Part shown: in pieces, positions 46,511 to 57,851 of the stretch
Position numbering within the stretch: the first letter of the stretch is position 1
How the letters are laid out: every line of letters begins with the position of its first letter
Origin: Echinarachnius parma
Taxonomy: Eukaryota > Echinodermata > Echinoidea > Clypeasteroida > Echinarachniidae
Direction: 5' to 3'
Assembly: GCA_037951105.1 (NCBI GenBank)
Contig: JBAMJV010003236.1
Span: forward strand, 1-64,000
Length of the DNA stretch: 64,000 nucleotides
Notes under the pieces: generated by a model
Told to the model about the DNA's origin: nothing
The model's input: the letters and a program-made list of their open reading frames with translations, nothing else
Database searches by the model: none
Position numbers and translations under genes: made by a program

Positions 46511-47540
46511 ACATTTACATAACGTTAGCTCAATTTTGTGTTTTCTTTGTTTTCTCTTCTGTTGTACTTGTTCTTATGTGTTATGCTATAATTGTTTTAA
46601 TCAACTATGTACATTATGTTCATGTTTTGTATGCAAATGTGGAATAAATTAAATTCAATTCAATGGAATACTAAATATATATTACCTTTCATTTATAAGA
46701 ATATTATGTTTGGGTGGTGGTACCCTTTAACTTATCTCGTATATAGCCATTCAAACATTATATTAAATGGCGAGGTAAACGGGTTAAAAAAGCATTGGTT
46801 TCAACTATTTATGCATGTAATGTTTTGTTGAAATAATGATTAAACAGAGAGTTCATCAACAACTTTTTAAAAACCTCTTTTTAAGATTTTTGAAAAAGTG
46901 TAAGTATTTTATTATTATTTTTCTTTTAAATCATCGAATACATCTTGGGCAAAATTTATTCTGATCGGATATATTTATTGATATTTCAGCCGTTTCTGAA
47001 CCGATTTTGATAAAATAAAGTTTATTCTGCCATTAAAATGATCTAGTAACTTTGTTGACCTGTGCACAAAGCGATGAGTGGTTGATACAATGTATATTGT
47101 TGTTATATGATATGTCCACTGGGTGTTGTGTGAAAAATTCAAGTTAAATGGACTTTATATGGCCGAGTAATGAGCACAGATGCAAAGTGACAATTACTTA
47201 ATAATTGCATTCACTTTGTACACGGTTCTGACGATCCGTTGAATAATTTGAAATCTGAACACTTCAATCGTAAATATTTTTTTAACGAAAGGAAAATTTG
47301 AAAAACCGAAACCTGTCCCATGCTTTTTTTGTTAATAAGAATACAACAAGGTAAGAGGGAACCACTTTAATTTCAATTGGATTTTGAGGATTTGGACAAT
47401 GTTACTAAGTCCCTTAAAAGTTGTATGGAAATTGCTCTTTCAAATTTTACACTCAGTTTTTCATTATCTCACAACAAAATTATGTTGTGCAGCGCCCTCT
47501 ATACCAAAACTTAACTACCCCTTTAAGATATGTGATGAAT

Positions 47541-47938
47541 TTAAAGGGATAGTTTAGTTTTGGTATAGAGGGCGCTGCACAATATTATTTATGTGTGAAT
47601 AAAACAGTATTTTTGTGAGATAATGACATTCTTAGTGTCGAATTTGAAAGAGCATACAATTGTAATGACGGAATAAATTTTTATTTGATCAATAGTTTTG
47701 AACAAGCCGTTGAAAAAAGTCACATGCAACATTTTGTATTAACAATGCTTGAGAGTGCCCTTTTTAACTTTAACGGCACTTTTTGAATGATTACAGGCTT
47801 TTTATTTAGTTGTGTGTTATTTGTAATACCTTTTGAGCATGGTGGAGTTATACATATAAGTTTGTAATGTATTGATGCAGGTTTGGTTACTAAAATTGAC
47901 AAAACTGAACTATAAGTAACACTTAACTATCTCTTTAA
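47541..47938 (-). mobile_element. TTAA-flanked MITE, family 1 (copy d)
   Basis: TTAA at 47541-47544 and 47935-47938 bound a shorter 398-bp copy. It starts TTAAAGGGATAGTTTAG and is inverted relative to its neighbour, which ends only 14 bp upstream. It lies just 160 bp downstream of the last recognised NLR exon, in the presumed following intron. Confidence 0.82.
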
Positions 47939-48097
47939 GCAAAGGATGAACAGTGTACAAATCGTGATGGTTTAACCAAACAGATGAATAGACAAAAGAA
48001 GAATATACAAAAAAATAACACCAACACATTAACACAGTTATTGAAATATTCAGAAAAAAACCTACATCAGATACAAAGTTAGTGTACATCAACTCAC

Positions 48098-48603
48098 TTA
48101 ATGCTCCTCATGGTGTCAAACGTCCTGCAAGATTCAATCAAATGGACAAGATCGTCCTCATCACTCTTCAGATTATACAGAAACATTTCTTGAAGCCTGG
48201 TAGTCCTGCCTCGGATAGCCTCACATAGTCTTGTCATACTAGCTGATGATACCGTGACTTCATCAGAAGCAGAACACATCAGCGTAATGTCTGTCAATGT
48301 CCTTCCTCCACCACGTGTGAGACCGGCCGCTATCTGGCTGATGCCCTGGTCGCCGTTATGGAGGAAGACATCCATTTTAGTCAAACCAGATAACGACTCG
48401 ATCACACCGCTGTAGCTCTCGGCAGTGAGACCCATGGTTTTGAATGTTCGGACGTACGGGAGAGAAGGCGGGTTGTGAGGGAGGAGAAGAGTTGATTCAC
48501 TGACGCAAAGGTTTGTAAGGTTTGGGAAGGACTGAAGACAGGACCACATCCTCAGTGACATTTGTTCGTCTAGCTTGATTGCCATTGTATGAACTGTATA
48601 GAT
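48098..48603 (-). CDS. NLR gene exon 3: leucine-rich-repeat region
   Basis: The exon follows ATGTATTTTAG at 48604. It opens in phase 0, matching the end of the NACHT exon, and closes at AA/GTGAGT (48097) in phase 2. It codes for residues 615-782 of the joined protein. LRR-type strings appear: LQSFPNLTNLCVSES, VIESLSGLTKMDVFL, RTLTDITLMCSASDE, TRLQEMFLYNLKSDEDD. Spacing of about 28 residues is irregular, as in ribonuclease-inhibitor-like NLR repeats. The region would act in ligand sensing and autoinhibition. It must splice on to another exon supplying one base to finish the split codon, and that exon was not found in the window. Confidence 0.78.
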
Positions 48604-49756
48604 CTAAAATACATGGTCGAGAAAACAAGAGGAGATTTAATCATGTTATCTGAGATATAAAATATGTGCTAATCTATGTATTTCTGTATTTTTTTGTTCA
48701 CGATCCTGCTGATAAACAGATAGTAGCTGAAAGCGGGCATGTTATTAACGTATATACCGTGATTACATACAATAAACAAACAAACAAACAAATAAACAGT
48801 ATAAAGTAAATACAAAAACAAATACGACTATACAATGAGACAATATAGTCCACTGTTCTTTTGTACGATTCAAATGTATAATACCTGATACAGGGGGGAA
48901 ATATGCATAACAAATTTATTTAGGACAAGAAAAATGCTGATACGTGTTTATGCATAATTTGATTGGTAACACAAACACTCTCAAAACATAATTCATTCGC
49001 AAAAGTTGTTCTGTATTAAATTCCATGTTATACGAATGCGAAAGGGAGGTAGAAAGAACCAAATTTTAAAAATGGAATTAATGAGTCTGGATTTGTATCC
49101 GTATTATATATCAACAGGGATGTGTATTGTACTTGAATAACTGCATATGTATGATGTGTATTATAATACTACACACGATGCGCCCATAAACTGCTGAAAT
49201 GCTGTCTATGTACCACGAAATGATGTGCATATGTGTAGGTACAGAGTAGAATTTGTACTTTAATTACCTAAAACATTTTATAAAATCATAGAAAGGAGCT
49301 ATGTTTGTAAATGAGGTATCATTTCAAAGAGCACGGCATGTCGTAAATTATGAACTATACGTGACCTGCTATAACACAACCCTGCATGTCAAATTTCAAT
49401 TTTTATAATTATTTATATTTACAAATATCGTTTTCATGTGCTTGTTGCTGTATAGGATATAAGTATATAAGTAACACATGTATAGTGTTATGAATATGAT
49501 TTGAAGGTTGATTATTTCAGAATCAACGCTCTGGAAATACTAACCATTACAAAACATACATGCTAAGAAGAGGTGTATATATGTTATACCGATTGTGATC
49601 TGTGTTCGTAGGACGATAGGGTGATAGGTTTATGGTTAGGATAGGTGTAGGAATAGGATAATTACAAATTTATGAATGTATGTAAGGGTTAAACAAAATG
49701 TATGGATTAAACGTGTAAACCATGCAATTAATCAAATTTCTTTTTTACGTGTTTGA

Positions 49757-50847
49757 TGTTGGTCCTACGGTGGACATTTGACATTGGGCCATTGTCAACA
49801 TTTGATGTTGGGCCAGCATCACAAAATGACGTTGGGTCAATGTTGGGCTGGCGGACATCTTAACTTCGGGCCCACTTCAGAATTTGATGTTGGCCCAACG
49901 TCAGGATTTGATATTTGGCCATTAGCGGAAATTTACATTGGGCCAACATCACAAAATGACGTTGGGCTGGCGGACATTTTAACGTTGGGCCCACGTCAGA
50001 TTTTGATTTTGGCCAAACGTCACGATTTGATGTTGGGCCATTGGCGGAAATTTACATTGGGCCAACATCACGAAATGATGTTGGGCATACGGTGGGCAGG
50101 CGGATATTTTAACGTCGGGCCAACGTCAGGAATCGATGTTGGGCCATTTTCGAAAATTGACATTGGGCTAACATCACACAATGACGTAGCGCCAATCTTT
50201 GGCTGGCGGACGTTAGAATTGGATGTTGGCCCAACGTGAGGATTTGATATTGTGCCATTAGCAAAAATTGACGCTGGGCCAACATCACAAAATGACGTTG
50301 GCCCAATGTTGAGCTGGCGGACATTTTAACGTCAGGCCCACGACAGAATTTGATGTTGGCCCAACGTCAGGATTTTATGTGGGGCCATTGTCGGAAATTG
50401 ACGTTGGGCCATTATTACAAAATCACGCTGGGACAATGTTGGGCTGGCGGACATTTCAACGTCGGGCCAACGTCAGAATTTTATGTTGGCCCACTGTCAG
50501 GTTTTGATGTTGGTCCATTGGCGGAAAGTGGGCCAACATTACAAAATTACGTTGGGCAAATGTTGGGCGGCGGACATTTTAACGTCGGGCCAACGTCAGA
50601 AGTTGATGTTGTCTCAACGTCAGGAATCGATGTTGGGCCTACGTTGAAACTGACATTGGGCTATTGTCAAAAATTGATGTTTAGTCGACATCGCAAAATG
50701 ACGTTGGGCCATCATACAAAAATAACGCTCTGCCAATGTTGGGCTGCGGACATTTTATCGTCGGGCCAACGTCAAATTTGTAATGTTGTCCCAACGTATC
50801 CTGTTACATTGGCCCAACGTTGCCCCAACGTCGTCGTGCTAGCTGGG
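49757..50847. repeat. GTTGGGCCAACGTC minisatellite, 3' end GCTAGCTGGG
   Basis: Short GTTGGGCC/AACGTC-based subunits of about 30 bp are arranged in larger units of roughly 125-130 bp. These are marked by GGCTGGCGGACATTTTAAC-like blocks near 49842, 49970, 50099, 50317, 50447, 50569 and 50749. The right edge GTGCTAGCTGGG matches the terminus of the palindromic element at 18109-18446, so this is an expanded, one-ended relative. Long open frames on both strands (for example 49778-50239 and 50350-50919) reflect the repeat, not a gene. Confidence 0.85.
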
Positions 50848-50909
50848 TTGTTCAATGGAAAAGTCATTAAAACAAGAAATCGGCTGGAAAATTCACATTG
50901 GGAACGCAG

Positions 50910-50969
50910 GCCCTACTAGAAATGTCTCCAGAGTGAAATTCTGCCTATGACCCCATCTGTCAATCACAA
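50910..50969. repeat. Short direct repeat, copy 1 (copy 2 at 51838-51896)
   Basis: AGAAATGTCTCCAGAGT, AATTCTGCCT and GACCCCATCTGTCAATCAC occur in the same order at 50920-50968 and 51841-51895. Only a few bases differ. They flank the foldback element at 50980-51500 asymmetrically. Confidence 0.75.
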
Positions 50970-50979
50970 CTCGGTTATA

Positions 50980-51500
50980 CAGGGTGGCCCCCCAAAAAAC
51001 GGAACGGGGCACTTCCCAAAGTATAGTAACAAATGTGTTATGTTCATCGGATAGAGTGTCTTTTCAAATGAACAACGATACCAAGAACAGTCAATTTGGT
51101 CGTGTAGTTTTTGTTTTAGGGCACTGTGAGTGACACCATGTCATGTTCTCTTCTTTTGTCAATTTGTATTGAGCCAGCGCTTGATGAATCGCACGAACCG
51201 CCGTTCATTGCGTTCGAGAATCGCGCACTATTGTAAGTGTGCACTCAGCCATGTGCCGAGAGAATGGGCATGGTATTACGGGCAAGGAGTGCGGTTAAAC
51301 TGGCATTGACTAGGTCGAAATCGACAAAAATCGGCACCTGACATGGTCTCACTCACAGCGTCCTTAAACAAAAACGACTTGACTAAAATTACTGTTATTG
51401 GTATCGTTTTTCATCGGAAAAGACACCCTATCCGATGAACATAAACATTGTGGTATTATATTTTGGGAAGTGCCCCGTTCCGTTTTTTTGGGCCACCCTG
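50980..51500. mobile_element. TA-flanked 521-bp foldback element (CAGGGTGGCCC ends)
   Basis: CAGGGTGGCCCCCCAAAAAA on the left faces its near-inverse ending GGGCCACCCTG, flanked by TA (50978-50979, 51501-51502). Arms of about 200 bp pair through ACGGAACGGGGCACTTCCC and the TTGGTATCGTT and TGACATGGTCTCACTCAC blocks. Relics of the same family are at 25860-26010 and 53880-53993. Mariner-type by target site. Non-coding. Confidence 0.85.
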
Positions 51501-52401
51501 TATACCTACAAGTCTTTTCTACTCATATTCACATTACCAAAATCAAAATGCTCATAAGTACCTTGTCCTGTATTGAATTACATACATGTATGATGAACAT
51601 TGATTTACAATTTGTATTTAACTGAAATAATGTCAAGTGCTACATTTAATAAAACTTCACATTTTTGCATCTTCTTCCAAGTTGAGAGCCTGCTCATAAT
51701 GATACTTCATGTTTGAATACACTACCAACTAACGCACTTTCAATTTCATTAGCGGTTGCTCTCAGAAAAAACCCAGCCATCATTAGGCCACAAATCCACT
51801 GAAGTTATTATAATATTATATGGAAGCATGGCGGGCGCCATCTAGAAATGTCTCCAGAGTTAAATTCTGCCTGTGACCCCATCTGTCAATCACTACTATT
51901 TGTGTTTTATATGTATGTATTATGATTCGGTTTATTGATATAATAGAAACACATTAGTTGACAAGACAGAGCTGCAGTTAAGTGACTGATATTTGTTTTG
52001 TTTACAAGCAATCTAAACAGTTATATTAAAAACTGAATAACAGGATCAAATAGCTTCAAAAGCATAACGTAAATAATATATATGAAGGAGTGAACTTCAA
52101 TGTTAAATACATTCACGAATGGATGTCAAGATGCAGTGGCAATGCAGAATAAGAGAATGACAAACATAAATAGAGTGAAAGGATAAATATAATTGTATAA
52201 TTAATATAAGAGTGTGAATGAAATCGTTTGGGTTAGGAATGTCCTTTTTGTTAAAAGGGTACTAACGTTTAAAGTGGTCGGATTTTAAATTATCCACTGG
52301 ATAGTCATGACCGTGAACAATTTGAGTGCAATATCACTTTGTATTTTCACTCATTAGTCGGCCCAGCTACATTTAATGCGATTATTTTACACATTTCTAA
52401 T

Positions 52402-55400
52402 GGCTCAGTCACATTTGACATGGCGGCCGTACGGTAAACAAATTATATGGCCAATTACAACAAAAAAGGACCGCCGTATAATTTCTACGGTCACATGCAT
52501 TAGCAGTCACAATTGCCACGGCCGCCGCACGGCGTATCTTTAATTTGTGGAGACAGAAAATCTGCGGCTGCCGTACGGCCTTTAAAGTGATTACGCACGG
52601 TTGCCTTAGGTCGTCCCTGCGGTTGCCGTAGGTTATTTGAACAAATATCAAGGCGCCCGCAAGGCGGCCGCAGGGGGGCTATACGGCAACCGTGCGGCCA
52701 GACTGACGCTACAGCTACACCCCTATAAAGTATAGGAGTGGTAGTCATGGCTACGGCATGTATAATTGCTTCGGCGACCGTAGAAATGAAAAAGAGTTAT
52801 AACTTTTAGTTATAATTCTACGGCGACCCCTACGGCCTGTAAAATATACGGTTACACTGTACGGGGACCCTGCGGCCACCGCAGATTTTCTGCGGCGGCA
52901 TTGCCGCGTAATCGTTGGTATCGGTCTTTCAAATTCCGAATAAGTGCAAACGAATTCATGCATACGCATACGGTTTCGTGAATAGACACAATAGTTCATT
53001 AATGGGCATTCGAATTCGCGAATGTGCAGTAGCGCCAGCGTGAACTTCCTGCCAATTTGAATGACCATTGATGAAAAGGTATGCTCTTTGTGCAAATTCA
53101 CTTGCTCAGACGTGATTTTGAACGACTATTTACGAATTCGAATGCTGCTTTGACACGGCGATCGCAAATCGCGCGGATTCGCTTGCTTTTTATATCAATT
53201 TGATTGTCACAATCGCGAAATTGAGCGGGAAAACCTATATTTTATTAGTTTTGTTTTCGGTTGGATTTTTTTGGTATACATTTCAATACATTTCAATTTT
53301 ATTTCCACTTGTAAAAATTACAAATATACAAACTATTTTGAGCATAAAATGCATGATTGATTACAATTAAATGAATAAACAAAACAAAAGTGGGAGAATC
53401 ATACAAAATGATCCCTTGCATTCATTTTAAAGCATATACTGTAGCATATTGACAAAAAAAAAAACATGAATTGAAGTAAGAGAAACAAAAACAAAGAACA
53501 CAAGACTACAACATATTATACGGTATATATATTCCCCTTGTCTAGTATCTGATCCCCATGGAAGAACAGCAGTAGGTTAAAATGCCCCTCAGCAGAATAT
53601 GCGTTATCCAGTCGTTCTTCTCATCACTTGTATATTGTTTATTTATATGTATGATTTGTACAATTATTTTATTTGTACATATGAATCTTCATGTATTGTT
53701 ATGATGTTGACTCTGTATACGGAAATACAAACAAGCAAACAATTTCTACGTTCGCCGTAGCAATGATACACGCCGTAGCCATGCCGTAGAGCGGTTCCGG
53801 CCACGTCGACCGTATGTCGGGCGTACGGTGGCATTGCGTGCGCCGTAGGCTGCCTTACTCGTTCAAACTCACTGTTTTTGGTATAATTTTTATTTAAAAA
53901 TAACACCATATCAAATGGATATAATCATTTTGTTACTACATTTTGGGAATTGCCGCGTTTCGTTTGTTTGGGGATCACCCTTATGTGCTATTCAGATTAT
54001 CCACGCCACTTCTGGCTAACAGTAGCGGTAGCGTCAGTCTTGCCGCACGGTTGCCGTACGTTCCCCTGTTGTCGCCTTATGGGCGCCTTGCGTCTGCCTT
54101 GGTATTTGTCAAAAACCTACGGCCACCGCAGCGACGCCCCAATAAGGCGACCGCGCGACATCACTTCAAAGGCCGTACTGCCGTCCCAAGGAAAAAGGCA
54201 GTATCTACACGATTCAGCATTTTCTAGAAACTGAGATATTGACCCTTTTGTGTTTTTGCCACAGCCGCTCGGAAATAATAAACTTGTGAAGATAACTTCA
54301 GTGTGTGATTAAAGGCTATTTAGGGGTCTATTTTTCTTCATACATGAACAATTGAATTTTTCGTTTAATTTTGAGATTTTCATGAAAATGTAGATACTTT
54401 GGGAAAATCCCTGGTTCGTAACCGATTTCCCCAAGGAAAAAAGCAGTATCTACATAAAAATTCGGAGGGTGTTGAATTATGCCTTACGTTATGGATAAAC
54501 CAATCGAAAATGTTTCGGCATATATTCTGTATGTACTATTAACATACTTTAAAGGGAAAAAAGTTTGACTAATTAAAAAGCGCCCTCTCTAGGCGAGTCA
54601 CACTTTTCTTAAAAAAGGGACTTATTGGCCCATATTTCCGCAATGAAAGGAAATACGAAGCATGAATTGTATTCATTAACCACGCAAAAATGATTGTTTA
54701 TACATTTGTTATGAAAGTGTATGAGTTAAAGTGAAAACAAAACTTTGTTGATAAAGAGCGCCCTCTCTTATCAAGTCTGAAGTTACTTTAAATATGGAAT
54801 AATGCATGTTACAGTCTGTGCATTGTGTGAATGTGGCAGAGGTACACGCACTTTCATGCATACTTGAATAGCCTTTGTCACAAACTCTGCGCTTTATATA
54901 AGAATGTTGGTCGTATTGCAAAATGCACTTATATGTTAAATTTGCTTCAATGTTTTGTGCTTCACAATTCATATAAGTAATGAAATTTGTTTATACAAGA
55001 TATAACTATTATAAATGCGCATTATTCATATTGTCTGCTTATAAATAATTTGTTTCTCTTGTGGCGAGACTAGCTGTGTAGATACTGCTTTTTTCCTTGG
55101 GGAAAGTGGAGGTTGACTGTAGATACTGCGTTTGAGGGTTGGGAAAAAATGGTGTTCCCAAATTTTTTTCAGAAAACTGAATGTATCACATGAAAGAGCA
55201 TTGTTTATTGAGTATTTTTCTGCAAAAAAGTGAAAATCAACACAAATGTCAGATACTGCGTTTTTCCTTGGGAGGGCAGCGTACGGCAGCCGCAGATATT
55301 CTGTCTCTACAAATTAAACAAAAGTTGTGCAGCGCCCGTGGCAAATGTGACTGCTAAAGTACGTGTCCATAGAAATGCTACGGAGGCCCTATACTTGAAA

Positions 55401-55453
55401 TTCGCCGTAGAAATACAAGACCGTCCGGCCGCCGTGGCAAATGTGACTGAGCC
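52402..55453. mobile_element. 3-kb foldback element, GGCTCAGTCACATTTG ends
   Basis: GGCTCAGTCACATTTGACA at the left is mirrored at the right by TGTGACTGAGCC. Arms of about 180 bp are rich in TACGGC/GCCGTA motifs and pair through TTAGCAGTCACA, AATTTGTGGAGACAGAA and TCTGCGGCTGCCGTACG. Similar GCCGTA-rich blocks also occur internally near 52610-52900, 53740-53860 and 54020-54180. A relic end of the 50980 family (53880-53993) and another palindrome (54185-55272) are nested inside. AAT flanks both ends, possibly a 3-bp duplication. Confidence 0.75.
54185..55272. mobile_element. Nested palindromic element, CCCAAGGAAAAA ends
   Basis: CCCAAGGAAAAAGGCAGTAT starts it and ATACTGCGTTTTTCCTTGGG ends it. 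The same terminus occurs twice more internally, at 54431 (CCCCAAGGAAAAAAGCAGTA) and in reverse near 55083-55106. It therefore looks like one copy nested within another, or a doubled terminus. It splits a GCCGTA-rich arm of the 52402-55453 element. Confidence 0.65.
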
Positions 55454-56310
55454 AATATCGTATAACAACAGCAAACATAGTACCAACCATTCACCACTTG
55501 TTGCACATCCAACCAAGCTACTAGATTATTTATTTGTTTGATTAATTGTTAACCGATATGCAATCCATCACAATGTATTTCTCGTTCAATTTCGTAAGTA
55601 AACCAAACGAATTCATTGTATGTGCATTCAATTTCGCCGATCCTGTCATCGCAGTTGGTTTTAGTGTTAAACTTATTTTTTTAGCATTTTAATTCATAAA
55701 AAAGTCATTCAAAAACATTTAGTTTGAATTTGAATTAAAACGTGTTTCTTTTTCGTAACATTTTCATTTGCAATCCCCTCCACTTTCAAATATGGGGGAC
55801 ATTTTCCCCTGTCCCCAGCCTGTTGACGGTCATGTCCCTTATTTGGTATGCAAGGAGTCTTTTTTGACACATCACCGGATATTTAAAAAGAATGACAACA
55901 TTCATTATAATTATCTCACTTTGTTTCATTGAGATGAGAAACATGTGCATATACCGTGTATACCATAGGTTTGTAATGATAAGCGAATTTTAATGAAAAC
56001 TTTGTTGTTTTGAATGACCCGTTGTGAAATTTAATGATCCGGACGTCCGCTTTTTCTTTGTTGACGAATTTGAATGCAAACTGCGCATTTGTAAGCGGTT
56101 GTTAAATTAAAGGTTACAAGTGCTAAATCCATTTACCAAAGAAACAAATTAAATGAACGAAGTGCCATTTTGAATGACATTTTCAAGCTTACGGCTGTTT
56201 TTTTTTGCGAATTTGAATGACTCTTGAATCAAGACGAATGAAAAGTTTACGAAATTGGCCGAGAAAACGTATATTTATAATGTAATGTAACATATTATTT
56301 ACTGACTGAC

Positions 56311-57851
56311 CTCTCGCTTTGTCTGCATTGGGAGTCTTTCAAGTCCGCGAAGAGTACTGGCATTGTCATTTGTAATGAGAAGCTCATGATATTCACTGAA
56401 GTGTGGATGTAGGATCTTAGCCAGCTCGTCAGGGATGATTACTTTGTCATCTAAGGGTAATTCGGCTAAGAGGTCTAAGAGAATACAGTCTTTAAGTTGA
56501 TCATCATCACTTGAATACATGATCTGCAAAGAGTCTACAGAAGTACCGACAGCAAAGCGCAGTACGTATTCTAGTCTAAGCATCCTGGTCACATTGTCCA
56601 TCGTTCCAAGTACCTCTGTCTGCTGTTCTAGATTCAAACTGCTGAAGTAAACTCCCGCACAGAATTCTTGGGCTAGATTGTGAAAGAATTCTAGTGTGAT
56701 TTTGGTATTGCCAAAATCATCTGTGAATTTATGTTTACCTAAAATCCCCAACCTAACAGCATAGAGCATTTGCTCATGACAGTTCTCAAAGTCGGTTTCC
56801 TTGAAAACTAGCTTCTGCGAATCACTTAACAATGAGCTCAGTGCGATTCGACCTATTGCATTTACTGAATTGTTCATGTTTTCTATCATGCTAGCTGTCG
56901 TTTCTTTTACTTGAGTGGTTTTCGCGGAAACATGGTGAACTAGATAGTTGAACAAACAGTTCATAGTTGCTGTGAGCGTGGTTGCACGTGGAAGAGAGCT
57001 TGTTTGCCACAGTACACAGAGGACCATGCAAAAGAACGGAATATTCACCAGGAAGAAAATGTGGCTTTGCCCTACATGTTTGATAAATGCCTGTCGCTGG
57101 GTTTTGTCTGGAAAAAATCGACAGACATAGGCGTACGCATCTAGATCGGTATACCCCCTGATCTCAAAAACGGCAAAGTTCTCAGAAAGCCTTGTGTCAC
57201 TAAAATCTTCTTTGCGATTAGGGCGACTGGTGACGAGAACTCGAGATTTAGCAAACCGCTCAGCCCGCATCAGTTGAATAAGACTGGAGTCACTGGACTC
57301 ACCGGTCCGAATGCTCCCGCTAAACTCGTCATAGCCATCTAGGATAATGACACACCTGTCTTCATTTTCCGCAATCATTTGTTCGATGTCTTCCGGTTTG
57401 GCATCGGGTAACTTTGCAAGAAGTTGCGATTTGATTGCTTTTCCGAAGGACGTTTTGTTTCCTATATTCCGAAACTTTAGAACGAACAAAAGAGTTACAT
57501 CAAGAAGAGGAGATTCGGAAATCCCCTTAGCCCAATCATGTGCAAGTTTGTCAGATGCCGTTGTTTTCCCCTGACCTGCTCGCCCAACAAGGAGCATACG
57601 AGGCGGACATGCGCCGTTGACCTCTGTTGTGAAAATACCGTTAATCGACTCCTCTACTGGTATCTTCACATCTTTAAGTCCTCTTGATCCTTTGTCTGTT
57701 TTTAGAACAGTTATTCTAGTGTGCAGGTCTGCAAAGTCGGTGCAAGCAGCCTTGTCCCATGGTTTGAGTTGGAGTTTCTTCTTCTTATATTTCTCAATGA
57801 GAATTTCCCGGCAGAGTTCAACGGTGAGCGTCGTTGTTCCATGTGCGCCAT
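56311..57851 (-). CDS. NLR gene exon 2: NACHT ATPase
   Basis: The exon begins after GCATTCCAG in phase 1 and ends in phase 0 at GAG/GTCAGT. It codes for residues 101 (shared) to 614. A short Lys-rich linker precedes the P-loop GRAGQGKTT (residues 190-198). Walker B VIILDGYDEF is at 268-277, with the small-residue-Asp/Glu arrangement typical of NACHT. The sensor-1-like VLVTSRP is at 305-311. Helical and winged-helix regions follow, with the NLR-typical EFFHNLAQEFCAG at 488-500. No key residue is missing. In this family the domain binds ATP/dATP and drives oligomerisation on activation. The rest of the exon to 614 links to the LRRs. It is the strongest coding call in the window, with no stop over 514 codons and even codon use. 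Confidence 0.95.

Larger units (their letters stand above)
43520..46662 (+). pseudogene. Decayed 5'-truncated non-LTR retrotransposon (reverse transcriptase), CR1/L2-like
   Basis: A reverse-transcriptase open reading frame is visible in pieces. The linker region is at 43530-44000 (KRLYRKENRLYKKYL). The finger motif LKSGKSPGIDSIDNYVVKSA is at about 44232. NYRPISLLTCFSKILAKVF follows, then GFREKHLTTHALIDSV at 44530. The A-box FIDLKEAFDCIDH is at 44632, GVPQGLIFGPLLFLININDL at 44800, and the catalytic-type FADD at about 44900. The C-terminal domain is at 45986-46372. It is broken by TAA at 43877 and TAG at about 43963. Frameshifts occur near 44470 and 44610, and more between 44720 and 45100. A TA-flanked insertion lies at 45275-45920. 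The endonuclease domain is missing, so it was 5'-truncated on insertion. The tail ends in AATTCAATTCAAT. Clade assignment is from motif style only. Confidence 0.9.
43151..46730 (+). mobile_element. Family-2 MITE (copy c) split by a retrotransposon
   Basis: TTAAAGGGGACCACAAGG at 43151 and GGGTGGTGGTACCCTTTAA ending at 46730 are the family-2 ends, flanked by TTAA. The body matches 25115-25559 up to GAACTTGTTGATGGAAT (about 43519). It resumes at TGGAATACTAAA (about 46663). The gap is filled by the non-LTR retrotransposon. Confidence 0.85.
43038..46783. mobile_element. TTAA-flanked piggyBac-like unit (CCCG ends) carrying nested elements
   Basis: The host MITE is interrupted exactly between TTAA at 43034-43037 and TTAA at 46784-46787. 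The insert begins CCCGTTCATTTCG and ends with the inverse of CCCGTTTACCTCG (10 of 13 matching). TTAA duplication plus CCC-type termini is the piggyBac signature. No transposase is present. Its own unique sequence is only about 43038-43150 and 46731-46783. The rest is later insertions. Confidence 0.78.
42851..47526 (+). mobile_element. Family-1 MITE split by a 3.75-kb nested insertion
   Basis: The left piece 42851-43037 and right piece 46784-47526 together restore the order of the intact copy at 33376-33899. The break is at TTTTAA / TTAAAAAAGCATTGG. The 5' terminus is worn (TTAGAGAGAAAGTACAG). The right terminus CTACCCCTTTAA is intact. The right piece has a further insertion of about 400 bp (roughly 47040-47440) lacking in other copies, whose nature is unknown. 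Confidence 0.8.
48604..56310 (-). other. NLR gene intron 2 (repeat-packed)
   Basis: This 7.7-kb intron contains no LRR-like frame on the minus strand. In order it holds unique AT-rich DNA (48604-49756), the GTTGGGC minisatellite and a 523-bp foldback between two short direct repeats. AT-rich DNA (51897-52401), a 3-kb foldback with nested palindromes, and AT-rich DNA with a relic MITE end (55773-55832) follow. Two loosely similar blocks rich in GAATTTGAATG/ACGAATTC motifs lie at about 52930-53260 and 55980-56275. Confidence 0.7.

Noticed and set aside
49778-50919. Glycine/aspartate repeat proteins of 153 and 189 codons
   Set aside because: They come from the GTTGGGC minisatellite. Unit length varies and no splice or start context is present.
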